From assembly GCA_963666705.2 (NCBI GenBank), contig CAXXKO010000024.1, positions 62,001 to 126,000 of the forward strand: a DNA stretch of 64,000 nucleotides, read 5' to 3'. Below are positions 25,040 through 34,301 of the stretch, one piece after another. The stretch is from G963666705 sp963666705. Its GTDB lineage: Bacteria; Pseudomonadota; Alphaproteobacteria; CADEGL01. The position numbers and the translations under genes were made by a program. Below the pieces are notes generated by a model. It was not told the DNA's origin, did not search any database, and worked only from the letters and a program-made list of their open reading frames with translations. Position 1 is the first letter of the stretch, and each line of letters opens with the position of its first letter.

Positions 25040-25675
25040 ATGACGAACGTTGAGATTCCAGGCCTGATCGTGCGCGACGACATCGTGCCGGCGGGCGCGC
25101 CCTGGTCGGGGCTGGTCGAGAAGGGCCGGCTGCTCCGCATCGTCGATCTCGAGGGCCGGCAGGGCGTCGATTTCCTCTGCTACAACGCCCACGACACGGC
25201 GGAGCGCTACAGCGCGCCCAATACCATCAAGAAAAGCCGCACCCTGCGCCTGACCGAGGGCCATGTTTTCTACTCCGATATCGGCAACCCCATGTTCGCT
25301 ATCGTGGGCGACACCTGCGATGGCTATCACGACACCATCGGCGGCTGTTGCGGAGCCGCGACCAACGCCATGCTCTACGGCGTCTCGGACTGCCCCGGCT
25401 GCCGCGAGAACCTGCTGGCGGCCATCGGCGAGCACGGCATGGGGCGGCGCGACATGGTGCCCAACCTCAACTTCTTCTGCCACGTGCCGGTGTACGAGGG
25501 CGGCCGGATAGCCGAGCGGACCTTCGTCGAGGCGCCCTCACGAGCGGGCGACTATATCGAGCTGCGCGCCGAGATGGACGCCATCGTCGCCATCTCCAAC
25601 TGCCCCCAGGTCAACAACCCGGCGTCGGGCGGCAAGCCGACCCCGATACGCGTCGTGATCCGGGAGGCGGCATAG
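25040..25675 (+). CDS. DUF1989 family protein, copy 3 (UAAP2-like)
   Basis: A 211-residue member of the urea-carboxylase-associated family, more distant from copies 1 and 2. Motifs include DIVPAGAPWSGLVEKGRLLRIVDLEGRQGVDFLCYNA, read in parts as VEKGRLLRIVDLEG and GVDFLCYNAHDTAERYSA. SRTLRLTEGHVFYSD, CCGAATNAMLYG, NLNFFCHVPV and a terminal RAEMDAIVAISNCPQ are also present. It starts 16 bp after the DUF1489 stop. UAAP2-type proteins are one of two subunits in carboxyguanidine deiminase. With copies 1 and 2 over 20 kb away, a shared complex is only a possibility. Confidence 0.78.
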   Translation: MTNVEIPGLIVRDDIVPAGAPWSGLVEKGRLLRIVDLEGRQGVDFLCYNAHDTAERYSAPNTIKKSRTLRLTEGHVFYSDIGNPMFAIVGDTCDGYHDTIGGCCGAATNAMLYGVSDCPGCRENLLAAIGEHGMGRRDMVPNLNFFCHVPVYEGGRIAERTFVEAPSRAGDYIELRAEMDAIVAISNCPQVNNPASGGKPTPIRVVIREAA

Positions 25676-25760
25676 GCCGCGCCGGCCGGTTGGCGAGCGA
25701 CCACGGGCGGGATAGAGTGATCGACCCCACCAGGATCACGCCCGCGAGGCCGCCGCGACC

Positions 25761-28700
25761 ATGATCTTCGAGACCGAGTTGCCCGAACCCGGGCCCTTGC
25801 GCGCCGCCATCAGTGCCGCCTACCGGGAGGACGAGGGTGCGGTCGTCGAGCGCCTCGCCGCGCTCGATGGCGAGGTGCGCGGCCGGATCGAGGCCCGGGC
25901 GCGGGCGCTGGTCGAAACCTTGCGCGCCAACCGCGCGCGCGAGGGCGGCATTGACTCCTTCATGCAGGAATACGAGCTCTCGAGCCGTGAGGGCGTGGTC
26001 CTCATGTGTCTGGCCGAGGCCCTGCTCCGCATCCCCGACGACGAGACGGCGGACCGCCTCATCCGCGACAAGATCGCGGCGGCGGATTGGGAGAGCCACC
26101 TCGGCCACAGCGACTCCCTGTTCGTCAATGCCTCGACCTGGGCGCTGATGCTGACCGGCCGGGTCATCGAGCTGGGCGACTTCCGCGGCGAGACCGTGGG
26201 CGCGACCCTCGGGCGGTTGCTCTCGCAGAGCGGCGAGCCGGTGATCCGCCGCGCCGTGCGCCAGGCCATGCGCATCCTCGACCGCCAGTTCGTTCTCGGC
26301 CGCACCATCGACGAGGCCCTCGACCGCGCCAAGGCGGCCGAGGCGCAAGGATACCGCTATTCATTCGATATGCTGGGTGAGGCCGCGCACACCGCGTCTG
26401 ACGCGCGCCATTACTACGAGGCCTACGATGCCGCCATCACGGCCATCGGCCGGGTGGCGCGCGGCGGCAACGAGCACGAGCGGGCCAGCATCTCGGTCAA
26501 GCTCTCGGCCCTCCACCCGCGCTACGAATTCGCCCAGGCGGGCCGCGCGGTGCCCGAGTTGGCGGCCCTCCTCGCGGCCCTCGCGATCCATGCGCGGGAG
26601 GCCGGCATCGGCCTCACCGTCGATGCCGAGGAGGCGGACCGGCTCGACATGCATCTCGATATTCTCGAGCGGGTCTCGGGTGACGAGCGGCTCGCGGGCT
26701 GGGGCGGCTTCGGGATCGCCGTCCAGGCATACCAGAAGCGCGCGCTTCCCGTCATCGACTGGCTCGCGGACCTGGCCCGGAGCCACGGCCGGCGCCTCAA
26801 TGTCCGGCTGGTCAAGGGCGCCTACTGGGATACCGAGATCAAGCTGGCCCAGGTCGAGGGGCTCGACGGCTATCCCGTCTTCACGCGCAAGGCCTCGACC
26901 GACGTCTCCTACATCGCCTGCGCGAGACGCCTGTTCGAGGTGGCCGACGCCATCTATCCCCAGTTCGCGACCCACAACGCCCTCACCCTCGCCACGGTGC
27001 TGGAGCTCGCCGGCGGGAGCCGGGAGCTCGAGTTCCAACGCCTTCATGGCATGGGCGATGCGCTCTACGATCAAATCGCCGGGGCGGACGGGGGGGCGGG
27101 CATCCCTTGCCGCATCTACGCGCCCACCGGCAGCCACGAGGATCTGCTGCCCTACCTCGTGCGTCGCCTCCTGGAGAACGGCGCCAACACCTCCTTCGTG
27201 AACCGTATCGTCGATGAGGCGCTGCCGGTCGACGCCATCGTCGCCGATCCGGTGGCGAAGGTCCGCGGCCTCGCCTCCAAGCCCCATCCGCGCATCCCGA
27301 TACCGGCCCGGATGTTCGGTGCCGAGCGGCCCAACGCCGCGGGCGTGGCCCTCGCCGACCCGGCCGCCCTAGTTCCCCTCGCACGCGCCATGGCAGCGGC
27401 CGCGTCGGAGCCATGGCGCGCCGACCCCCTGATCGCCGGTGACCTCGCCGACCGCGAGGGCGTGGCCACCCGTGACCCCGCCGACCGGCGGCGCTGGATC
27501 GGCACGGTGGTCGAGGCGAGCGGGGCCGAGGCGGATGCGGCGCTCGCCGCGGCCGTGCCCGCGGCCAGGCGCTGGGACGCGACTCCGGCGGCCGAGCGCG
27601 CGGCCTGCCTCGACCGCATGGCCGGCCTCATGGAAGCCCATATGGCCGAGCTCATGGCCATGTGCACGCGCGAGGCGGGGAAGACCATCCGCGATGGCGT
27701 GGCCGAGGTGCGCGAGGCGGTCGATTTCTGCCGCTACTACGCCGCGCGGGCGCGGGCCGAATTCTCCGCGCCGGTGATGCTGCCCGGGCCGACGGGCGAG
27801 GCCAACCGCATCGCGCTCCACGGGCGCGGCGTGTTCGCCTGCATCAGCCCGTGGAACTTCCCGCTCGCCATCTATTGCGGCCAGATCGCGGCGGCGCTCG
27901 CGGCCGGCAATGCCGTCATCTCCAAGCCGGCGGAGCAGACGGCGCTCATCGCCGCGCGCGCGGTTGCCCTCCTGCACGAGGCCGGGGTGCCGCGCGACGT
28001 GCTCCAGCTCCTGCCCGGCCGGGGAGAGGTGGTGGGCGCGCACCTAATCGCCGACCCCCGTATCGCGGGCGTGGCCTTCACCGGCTCGACCGAGACAGCC
28101 CGCCTCATCAACCAGGCCCTGGCCGCGCGCGAGGGGCCGATCGCCCCTCTGATCGCCGAGACCGGCGGCCATAACGCCATGATCGTCGATTCCTCGGCCC
28201 TGCCCGAGCAGGTGGTCGCGGACGTGGTGACCTCGTCCTTCCAGAGCGCGGGCCAGCGCTGCTCGGCCCTGCGCGTCATGTTCGTGCAGGAGGATATCGC
28301 CCCCCGCCTCATCGATATGCTGACGGGAGCGATGGAGGAGCTGGTGGTCGGCGATCCCGCCTTGCTCGAGACCGACGTGGGGCCAGTGATCGACGCCGAC
28401 GCCCGGGCCACGCTCGAGGCCCATGCCGCGCGCATGAAGCGCGAGGCGAAGCTCCTCTACGAGGCGCCCCTCGGCCCGGGCACCCAACACGGCACCTTCT
28501 TCCCGCCCACCGCTTTCGAGATCGACGGGCTGGGCCGGCTCGAGCGCGAGGTGTTCGGCCCCGTCCTCCACGTCGTCCGCTATCGCGCGGACCGCATCAA
28601 TTCCGTGATCGAGGCAATCGGCGCCACCGGCTACGGCCTCACCTTCGGCATGCACAGCCGCATCGACGCGAGCATTGACTACGTCCTCGACCGCCTCCAT

Positions 28701-28907
28701 GTGGGCAACGCCTACGTCAACCGCAACACCATCGGCGCGGTCGTCGGGGTGCAGCCCTTCGGTGGCGAGGGGCTCTCGGGCACCGGCCCCAAAGCGGGTG
28801 GTCCGCGCTACCTGCATCGTTTCGCGACCGAGCGCGTCGTCTCGGTCAACACCACCGCCCAGGGCGGCAACGCGACGCTGCTCTCGCTCGAGGAGGATGC
28901 GGGCTGA
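25761..28907 (+). CDS. putA: bifunctional proline dehydrogenase / L-glutamate gamma-semialdehyde dehydrogenase
   Basis: A 1048-residue PutA. The proline dehydrogenase barrel spans roughly residues 130-460 (VRLVKGAYWDTEIKLAQ, PQFATHNALT, EFQRLHGMG, YAPTGSHEDLLPYLVRRLLE for FAD and proline). The aldehyde dehydrogenase domain follows (SPWNFPLAIYCGQIAAALAA, FTGSTETARLI, ETGGHNAMIVD, SAGQRCSALRVMF with catalytic Cys834, EVFGPVLHVVRY). No N-terminal ribbon-helix-helix DNA-binding domain is seen, so it is not self-regulated like the E. coli protein. It oxidises proline to glutamate at the membrane/cytoplasm interface, passing electrons to quinone. Confidence 0.95.
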   Translation: MIFETELPEPGPLRAAISAAYREDEGAVVERLAALDGEVRGRIEARARALVETLRANRAREGGIDSFMQEYELSSREGVVLMCLAEALLRIPDDETADRLIRDKIAAADWESHLGHSDSLFVNASTWALMLTGRVIELGDFRGETVGATLGRLLSQSGEPVIRRAVRQAMRILDRQFVLGRTIDEALDRAKAAEAQGYRYSFDMLGEAAHTASDARHYYEAYDAAITAIGRVARGGNEHERASISVKLSALHPRYEFAQAGRAVPELAALLAALAIHAREAGIGLTVDAEEADRLDMHLDILERVSGDERLAGWGGFGIAVQAYQKRALPVIDWLADLARSHGRRLNVRLVKGAYWDTEIKLAQVEGLDGYPVFTRKASTDVSYIACARRLFEVADAIYPQFATHNALTLATVLELAGGSRELEFQRLHGMGDALYDQIAGADGGAGIPCRIYAPTGSHEDLLPYLVRRLLENGANTSFVNRIVDEALPVDAIVADPVAKVRGLASKPHPRIPIPARMFGAERPNAAGVALADPAALVPLARAMAAAASEPWRADPLIAGDLADREGVATRDPADRRRWIGTVVEASGAEADAALAAAVPAARRWDATPAAERAACLDRMAGLMEAHMAELMAMCTREAGKTIRDGVAEVREAVDFCRYYAARARAEFSAPVMLPGPTGEANRIALHGRGVFACISPWNFPLAIYCGQIAAALAAGNAVISKPAEQTALIAARAVALLHEAGVPRDVLQLLPGRGEVVGAHLIADPRIAGVAFTGSTETARLINQALAAREGPIAPLIAETGGHNAMIVDSSALPEQVVADVVTSSFQSAGQRCSALRVMFVQEDIAPRLIDMLTGAMEELVVGDPALLETDVGPVIDADARATLEAHAARMKREAKLLYEAPLGPGTQHGTFFPPTAFEIDGLGRLEREVFGPVLHVVRYRADRINSVIEAIGATGYGLTFGMHSRIDASIDYVLDRLHVGNAYVNRNTIGAVVGVQPFGGEGLSGTGPKAGGPRYLHRFATERVVSVNTTAQGGNATLLSLEEDAG

Positions 28908-28990
28908 GCACCGATGTACCGCCGCCGGGCGCCGCGCCCGACCTCCAGACTCTGCCGCTCGCCGAGGCGCTGCGGCTCGCCGTCGCCCAC

Positions 28991-30712
28991 ATGCACGCGG
29001 GCGATAGCGACAAGGCGGAGCTGGTCCTGACCGAGATCCTGCACCAGCGGCCCGAGACGCCGGACGCGCTCAACCTTCTCGGCATGACGCGGCATGCGTG
29101 CGGGCAGACCGAGGAGGGGGTGGCGCTGGTCGAACGCGCCATCGTGCTCAACGAGACGGCCGCCTATCAGGCCAGCCTCGGGCGCATGCTGATGGCGGCG
29201 GGGCGCACCGAGGCCGGCTTCGCGGCCTTGAATCGCGCGCTCGCGCTCGAGCCCGGCCAGCCCGAGGTCCTGCGCACACTCGGCGCCGCACGTATCCGGG
29301 CGGGGGACATGGCGGGGGCCGAGGCCGCCTATCGCCAAGGCGTCGCCGGCGCGCCCCAAGACGCAGACCTCCTGTTCGGCCACGCCTATACCCTCGCCGA
29401 GAGCGGCGCCACCCAGGCGGCCACCGACCAGTACCGCCGGCTCCTGACCGCCGATCCCCGGCATGTCCAGGCCCACACCAATCTCGCCGCGCTGCTCCTC
29501 GCCGCGGGCGACTTCGAAGGCGCCGTCCGCCACTTCCACGAGGCGACCGAGCTCGGGCCCGATTCGGCCCATGCCCTGTACAACCTCGGCCGGGCGCTCG
29601 AGGCCCGCGGCGATTACACCCTCGCCGTCGATTGCTACGACCGCGCGCTCGTGCTCGAGCCCAATTTGGCGGCGGCCCACAACAATGCCGGTACCGCCCT
29701 CCAGCGCCAGGGCCAACAGGCGGCGGCGCTCGAGCGTTTCGACCGCGCCCTCGCCATCGATCCCGATTACCCCGTCGCCCGCTTCAACCGCTCGGTCTCC
29801 CTCCTCTCCCTCGGCCGCTTCACCGAAGGCTGGGTGGACTACGAGTGGCGCTTCCGGGTCGAGGGCCTGGCCGGGCGAATCGGCGCGCGGGCCTTCGCCC
29901 ATCAGCGCTGGGATGGCGGGCCGCTCTTGGGGCAGCGCCTGCTGGCTTGGGGCGAGCAGGGGCCGGGCGACGAGGTCATGTTCGCGTCCATGGTGCGGGA
30001 CATCATCTCGGTCGGCGCGGAGGTGATCCTCGAATGCGATCCGCGCCTCGTCCCCCTCTTCGCCCGGTCTTTCCCCGCGGCCGCGGTGGTGGCGCGCGCG
30101 GACCCGCCCGATGCCCGGACGGCGGACCCGACGATCGGCGCCGAGGCCCCGCTTGGCAGCCTCGGCCGCCTCCTGCGCCCGGAGCTCGCAAGCTTCCCGG
30201 AGCAGGCCGGCTATCTCGCGCCCGATCCCCTGCGCGAGCAGGCGTGCCGGGCGCGCTACGCGACCCTGGGCGCGGGCGTGAAGGTCGGGATCGCCTGGCG
30301 CTCGGGCGACAGCGGCCTCGCCCTCGCGGACATGGAGCCCGTCCTGATCCGGCCCGGCCTGAGAGTCGTCAACCTCGAGGGCCGCATCGTGGCGGCGGAG
30401 GTCGCGGCCATTGGCGCGCGCGCGCTGGCCGCGCCCTTCACCGACCCGACGATCGATCCGTCAGACGATCTCGACGGACTCGCCGCCCAGCTCGCGTCCC
30501 TCGACCTGGTGATCGCGGCGGCCGGCCCGGTAGCCCATCTTGCCGGCGCGCTCGGCAAGCCGACGCTCGTCCTCACGCCCCGCGCGGCCGACTGGTGCTG
30601 GCCGGCCGAGGGCGACCTCTGCCCCTGGTACCCATCCGTCCGCATCGTGCGCCAGGCACCTTCGGGCGACTGGTCGGCCGCCATCGCCGGTATCGCCGCG
30701 GCGCTCGGCTGA
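28991..30712 (+). CDS. TPR protein with glycosyltransferase-9-like C-terminal domain
   Basis: About 573 residues. The first ~290 residues hold eight or so tetratricopeptide repeats (for example HAGDSDKAELVLTEILHQRP, AAHNNAGTALQRQGQQAAAL, DSAHALYNLGRALEARGDYT). The following part resembles the nucleotide-sugar-binding half of GT9/heptosyltransferase-like domains (WGEQGPGDEVMFASMVRDII; DLVIAAAGPVAHLAGALGKP; WCWPAEGDLCPWYPSVRIVR). Such TPR-GT fusions are common in alphaproteobacterial surface-glycan or secretion loci; the role here is unknown. TPR-like residues extend upstream in frame to about 28904, so the true start may be a non-ATG codon next to the PutA stop. Confidence 0.75.
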   Translation: MHAGDSDKAELVLTEILHQRPETPDALNLLGMTRHACGQTEEGVALVERAIVLNETAAYQASLGRMLMAAGRTEAGFAALNRALALEPGQPEVLRTLGAARIRAGDMAGAEAAYRQGVAGAPQDADLLFGHAYTLAESGATQAATDQYRRLLTADPRHVQAHTNLAALLLAAGDFEGAVRHFHEATELGPDSAHALYNLGRALEARGDYTLAVDCYDRALVLEPNLAAAHNNAGTALQRQGQQAAALERFDRALAIDPDYPVARFNRSVSLLSLGRFTEGWVDYEWRFRVEGLAGRIGARAFAHQRWDGGPLLGQRLLAWGEQGPGDEVMFASMVRDIISVGAEVILECDPRLVPLFARSFPAAAVVARADPPDARTADPTIGAEAPLGSLGRLLRPELASFPEQAGYLAPDPLREQACRARYATLGAGVKVGIAWRSGDSGLALADMEPVLIRPGLRVVNLEGRIVAAEVAAIGARALAAPFTDPTIDPSDDLDGLAAQLASLDLVIAAAGPVAHLAGALGKPTLVLTPRAADWCWPAEGDLCPWYPSVRIVRQAPSGDWSAAIAGIAAALG

Positions 30713-30725
30713 CGGGGCCGCGGCC

Positions 30726-31934
30726 GTGACGAAGTGGCTATCGATCGGCCTGCTCGCCCTGTGCGAAGTGTTGGCGCTCGGCCTCTGGCTCTCGATCTCG
30801 GCCACCGTGCCGGCGCTCAGGCTCGCCTATGCCTTGAGCGATGGCCAGGCGGCCCTCTTGACCAGCAGCGTGGCCCTTGGCTTCGTCGCCGGCACGCTCG
30901 GGAGCGCCATACTCGGCCTCGCGGATCGTCTGCCGCCCCGGCGCTTCTTCATGATTTCGGCCTTCATGGGCGCGGCCGCGAATTTGGCCGTTCTCGCGTT
31001 CGAGCCGACCTCGGCCACCGTGATCCTGCTGCGCTTCCTCACGGGTGCGGCGATGGCCGGGATCTACCCCGTCGGCATGAAGATCGCCGCCACTTGGGCC
31101 AAGGGCGATACCGGGCTCCTGGTCGGGTTGGTTGTCGGCGCCCTGACCCTCGGCACCGCGTCGCCCCACGCCTTCAACGCGGCCGGCGGCGTCGATTGGC
31201 GCTTCACGCTCGTCCTGGCGTCGGTGGCCGCCACGGCCGCCGGCCTCCTCGTCAACCTGGTGCGCCTGGGCCCGGCGATCACCCGCGCGCCGCCCTTCGA
31301 GCCCGCCTTCGTCCTGCGAGCCTGGACCACGAAGTCGCTGCGGCTCGCCAACCTGGGCTATTTCGGCCATATGTGGGAGCTCTACGCCATGTGGGCCTGG
31401 ATCGGCCTCTTCTTCCACGCGAGCTTTACGGCCACCGCCGGCGGGGCAACGCCGGCGGTTTCCATCCACGCCAGCCTCGCGGCCTTCGCCGTCGTCGGCG
31501 TCGGCGCCGTCGGCTGCCTCGCGGGTGGCCTGTTCGCGGACAGGCTGGGGCGTACCACGCTCACCATGCTGGCCATGGCGGTGAGCGGCGCCTGCGCGCT
31601 GGCGATCGGATTCCTCTTCGGTGCCGACCCCTGGCTGGTGACGGCGCTGGCGCTTCTCTGGGGTATCGCCGTGGTCGCCGATTCGGCCCAGTTCTCATCC
31701 TGTATCATAGAGCTCTCGGACCGCGCCCATGTCGGCACCATGCTCACGGTGCAGACTTGCGTCGGGTTCCTGCTGACCCTCGTGACCGTCCACATGATGC
31801 CGCCACTGGTCGCGTGGGTGGGCTGGCGCTATGCCTTCGCCCCCCTTGCCATCGGGCCGTTCCTCGGGGTGCTCGCCATGAGCCGCCTGCGCGCCCACCC
31901 GGACGCGGTCAAGCTCGCCAGCGGGAATCGGTAG
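30726..31934 (+). CDS. major facilitator superfamily transporter
   Basis: A 402-residue, 12-helix MFS permease with a GTG start 13 bp after the TPR gene. The loop 2-3 signature is GLADRLPPRR, and the second-half equivalent is GLFADRLGRTTLTML. LLRFLTGAAMAGIYPVGMKIA resembles the cyanate/nitrate-type (CynX/NNP) motifs. The substrate cannot be read from the sequence. Confidence 0.85.
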   Translation: MTKWLSIGLLALCEVLALGLWLSISATVPALRLAYALSDGQAALLTSSVALGFVAGTLGSAILGLADRLPPRRFFMISAFMGAAANLAVLAFEPTSATVILLRFLTGAAMAGIYPVGMKIAATWAKGDTGLLVGLVVGALTLGTASPHAFNAAGGVDWRFTLVLASVAATAAGLLVNLVRLGPAITRAPPFEPAFVLRAWTTKSLRLANLGYFGHMWELYAMWAWIGLFFHASFTATAGGATPAVSIHASLAAFAVVGVGAVGCLAGGLFADRLGRTTLTMLAMAVSGACALAIGFLFGADPWLVTALALLWGIAVVADSAQFSSCIIELSDRAHVGTMLTVQTCVGFLLTLVTVHMMPPLVAWVGWRYAFAPLAIGPFLGVLAMSRLRAHPDAVKLASGNR

Positions 31935-31940
31935 GCAACT

Positions 31941-32966
31941 CTACCGCCAGCCCGCCCGGTCGAAGATGCGGACGGCCTCCGCCTGGTGCTGGCCGAAGGC
32001 GGCGAGGTCCACCCCATCGGCCTTGAAGTCGCCCCAGGCCGCGACCACGTCTGCGCGTTGGGCCTGGGAATCGATGGGGTATTCGTACACCACCTCGGCA
32101 TAGAGGCTCTGCGCCTCGGCGCCGGCGAGGAACTCCAGGAGGCGCACGGCCGCGTCCTTGTTGCGCGAGCTCAGCGTCACCCCGGCACCGGCCACGTTGA
32201 CGTGGGCGCCGCGCCCGTCCTGGTTGGGCCAGGCGAGCGCCACCTTCTCCGCTGCCTCGCGCTCGGCCGGGTCGTCGGAGGTCAGCATGCGGGCGAAGTA
32301 ATAGGTATTGGCCACCGCCACGTCGCATTCCCCGGCGGCCACGGCGAGGATCTGGTCGCGGTCGCCGCCCTGGGGCTTGCGCGCGAAATTCTGGGCCACG
32401 CCCGCCGCCCAGGCCTCCGCCGCCTCGGGCCCATGCGCCTCGATCATGGCCGCGAGCAGCGACTGGTTGTAGACGTTCGAGGAGGAGCGGACGCAGACCC
32501 GGCCCTGCAGCTTGGGGTCCGCCAAGGACTCGTAGCTCTGAATTTCGTCGGGCGCGATCCTGCCCGGGGCGTAGAAGATCACCCGCGCTCGCAGGGAGAG
32601 GCCGAACCAATAGCCTTCGGGGTCGCGGTACTGGGGCGGGATGGCGGCGTCGAGGACGGGTGAGTGGATGGGCTGGAGCACGCCCGCCGCCTTGGCCCTG
32701 ATGAGGCGCCCTGCGTCGGCTGTCAGCAGCATGTCGGCCGGGCTGTTCAGGCCCTCGCTCTTGAGCCGCTCCAGGAGCGCATCGGCCTTGCCGCTCACGA
32801 GGTTGACCTCGATGCCGGTCGATGCGGTGAAGGCGTCGAGCAGCGGCCGGATCAGGTGCTCCTGCCGGTAGGAGTAGATATTGACCTCCGCCGAGAGCGC
32901 CGCGGCGGGCAGCAGCATGAGGGCCGATACCGCAAGCGCGGCCAGACGGCGGTACGTCTTCGCCAT
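31941..32966 (-). CDS. iron(III) ABC transporter periplasmic substrate-binding protein
   Basis: About 341 residues. A Sec signal peptide (KTYRRLAALAVSALMLLPAAALSA) precedes a type-2 periplasmic binding fold. SAEVNIYSYRQEHLIRPLL, VNLVSGKADALLERLKSEG, TYYFARML (Tyr pair used for ferric iron in FbpA/FutA proteins) and NVAGAGVTLSSRNKD are recognisable. It binds Fe3+ in the periplasm for an ABC importer. No permease or ATPase gene is adjacent, so it acts with components elsewhere. The start is chosen at MAKTYRR, 13 codons inside the longest frame. A palindrome lies about 50 bp upstream. Confidence 0.85.
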   Translation of the reverse strand: MAKTYRRLAALAVSALMLLPAAALSAEVNIYSYRQEHLIRPLLDAFTASTGIEVNLVSGKADALLERLKSEGLNSPADMLLTADAGRLIRAKAAGVLQPIHSPVLDAAIPPQYRDPEGYWFGLSLRARVIFYAPGRIAPDEIQSYESLADPKLQGRVCVRSSSNVYNQSLLAAMIEAHGPEAAEAWAAGVAQNFARKPQGGDRDQILAVAAGECDVAVANTYYFARMLTSDDPAEREAAEKVALAWPNQDGRGAHVNVAGAGVTLSSRNKDAAVRLLEFLAGAEAQSLYAEVVYEYPIDSQAQRADVVAAWGDFKADGVDLAAFGQHQAEAVRIFDRAGWR

Positions 32967-33015
32967 TTCGTGGATACTCCGTTCCGGTCGCAACATTGTT
33001 CGCAAACGAAATTGC

Positions 33016-33030
33016 GAATGCGATGCATTC
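33016..33030. promoter_or_regulatory. GAATGC-N3-GCATTC palindrome upstream of the iron-binding-protein gene
   Basis: A perfect 6-3-6 palindrome (GAATGCGATGCATTC) in a short AT-rich run, 49 bp upstream of the start of the iron-type binding protein. A partly similar GCAAACGAAATTGCGAA lies beside it. Iron-uptake genes in alphaproteobacteria are often controlled by Fur, Irr or RirA, and a palindrome here could be an operator. The match to any known consensus is weak, so this is an inference. Confidence 0.3.
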
Positions 33031-33259
33031 TTAATAATTATCCCTACTATTCATGCGGTCATGTTGTTGATAAAGCAAGTGTGGATAATTCGCAAAAAAG
33101 AATAATGGGTATTCGAAAATTGCATGGCTTCTCGGGCCGCCTTCCGCCGCGCGCGGCTGCGGGGTAGGATGACGGCCTGGACAAAAGGGGGAGGAAAGCG
33201 ATGGCGACCGCGGTCTACGAGCGCCCGTCCGAGATGTCGGAGCTTCTCATTCGTGAGGT

Positions 33260-34297
33260 ATGGATGCCGCCACCGCGCGGGCCTGGCATTACGTCGCCTC
33301 GCCCGGCACGTGGCTCACGGGGGCGGAACGGGTTGCAATTGCGGTCGAGGCGCGGGCGGCCAAGGATTGCGCTCTCTGCCGCGAACAAAAGGCGGCGCTC
33401 TCGCCCTTCGCGGTCGAGGGGCGGCACGACGGCTTGGCTGCGTTGCCCGAAGAATTGGTGGAGGTCATCCACCGGGTGCGCTCCGACCCTGGGCGCCTGA
33501 CCGAGACTTGGTTCCGAAAGGTCATGGACTCGGGCATTCCCGACACGTCCTATGTGGAGATCGTGAGCGTCACGGGCACGATCATGGCGCTCGACGCCCT
33601 TGCCCGCGGCCTCGGCATTCCCATGCGGGAGCTGCCCGAGCCGATAGCGGGGGAGCCCACCCGCCTCCGCCCCGCCGGGGCCAAGCCGGGCCTCTGTTGG
33701 CTGCCGACCGTGGCGCCCGAGGACGTCGCCGAGAATGACCCCAACCCCTACGAGACCAACCTCGCGCTCAATATCCACCGGGCCTTCAGCTTGGTGCCGG
33801 CCGAGGTCCTGGCGTGCTTCGACTACACCGAGGCTTTCTATCTGAGCGATCCCGCGATCCGCGACTTCTCGCGCGAATACCGCGCCATAGACCATGCCCA
33901 GATCGAGCTGTTGAGCGCCCGGGTTTCCGCCCTCAACCAGTGCTTTTACTGAACCGCCAGCCATGCGGGGCTGCTCCGTGCGAGCGGCGAGCTGGTCGGC
34001 TACGACTACGACCTTCGCGCCATCGAGGAGGGCCGGGCGTCCGACGATCGTATCCGGGCTGCGAACGAGTTGCTGGCATTCGCCGATGCCGTCGTCCTCG
34101 ACCAGCCGGAGAAAATCGACGCCGCGCGGGCGGCGGTGATCGCGGCGCTCGGCGAGGCCGCCCTCGTGGACGCCGCCGGCATTATCGCGGCCTACGAGCA
34201 TGTGGACCGTGTGGCCGACGCCTCGGGCATCCCCATAGAGGACTTCAAGATCGAGCCGACGGCGGAAATCCGCGCGCGCTTCGGCCTCTGGGATTAG
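33260..34297 (+). CDS. AhpD-like protein with in-frame TGA at the redox centre: candidate selenoprotein
   Basis: The frame runs from ATG 33260 to TAG 34297, with one in-frame TGA at 33950-33952. The residues around it read ALNQCFY-TGA-TASHAGLLR. In AhpD-like proteins this is the CxxCxxxH active site, so TGA replaces exactly the second redox Cys (CxxU, position 231). Downstream frame content (LLAFADAVVLDQPEKID, GIIAAYEHVDRVADASGIP) matches the C-terminal CMD fold, so translation must pass the TGA to make a normal protein. AhpD-like selenoproteins are known in bacteria. Caution: a good ribosome site (GGGGGAGGAAAGCG) precedes ATG 33201, whose frame (MATAVYERPSEMSELLIREV) needs a one-base shift to join at 33260. 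The locus could therefore be a pseudogene with two lesions. Confidence 0.6.
33958..33973 (+). promoter_or_regulatory. small hairpin 6 nt downstream of the in-frame TGA; possible bacterial SECIS core
   Basis: CAGCC (33958-33962) pairs with GGCTG (33969-33973) around a six-base loop ATGCGG. Bacterial SECIS hairpins lie immediately after the UGA, but their apical loop is usually further away (about 16-37 nt) and has a G at its start. This one is shorter, so it is at best a partial match. Confidence 0.3.
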
Positions 34298-34301
34298 GGA
34301 A

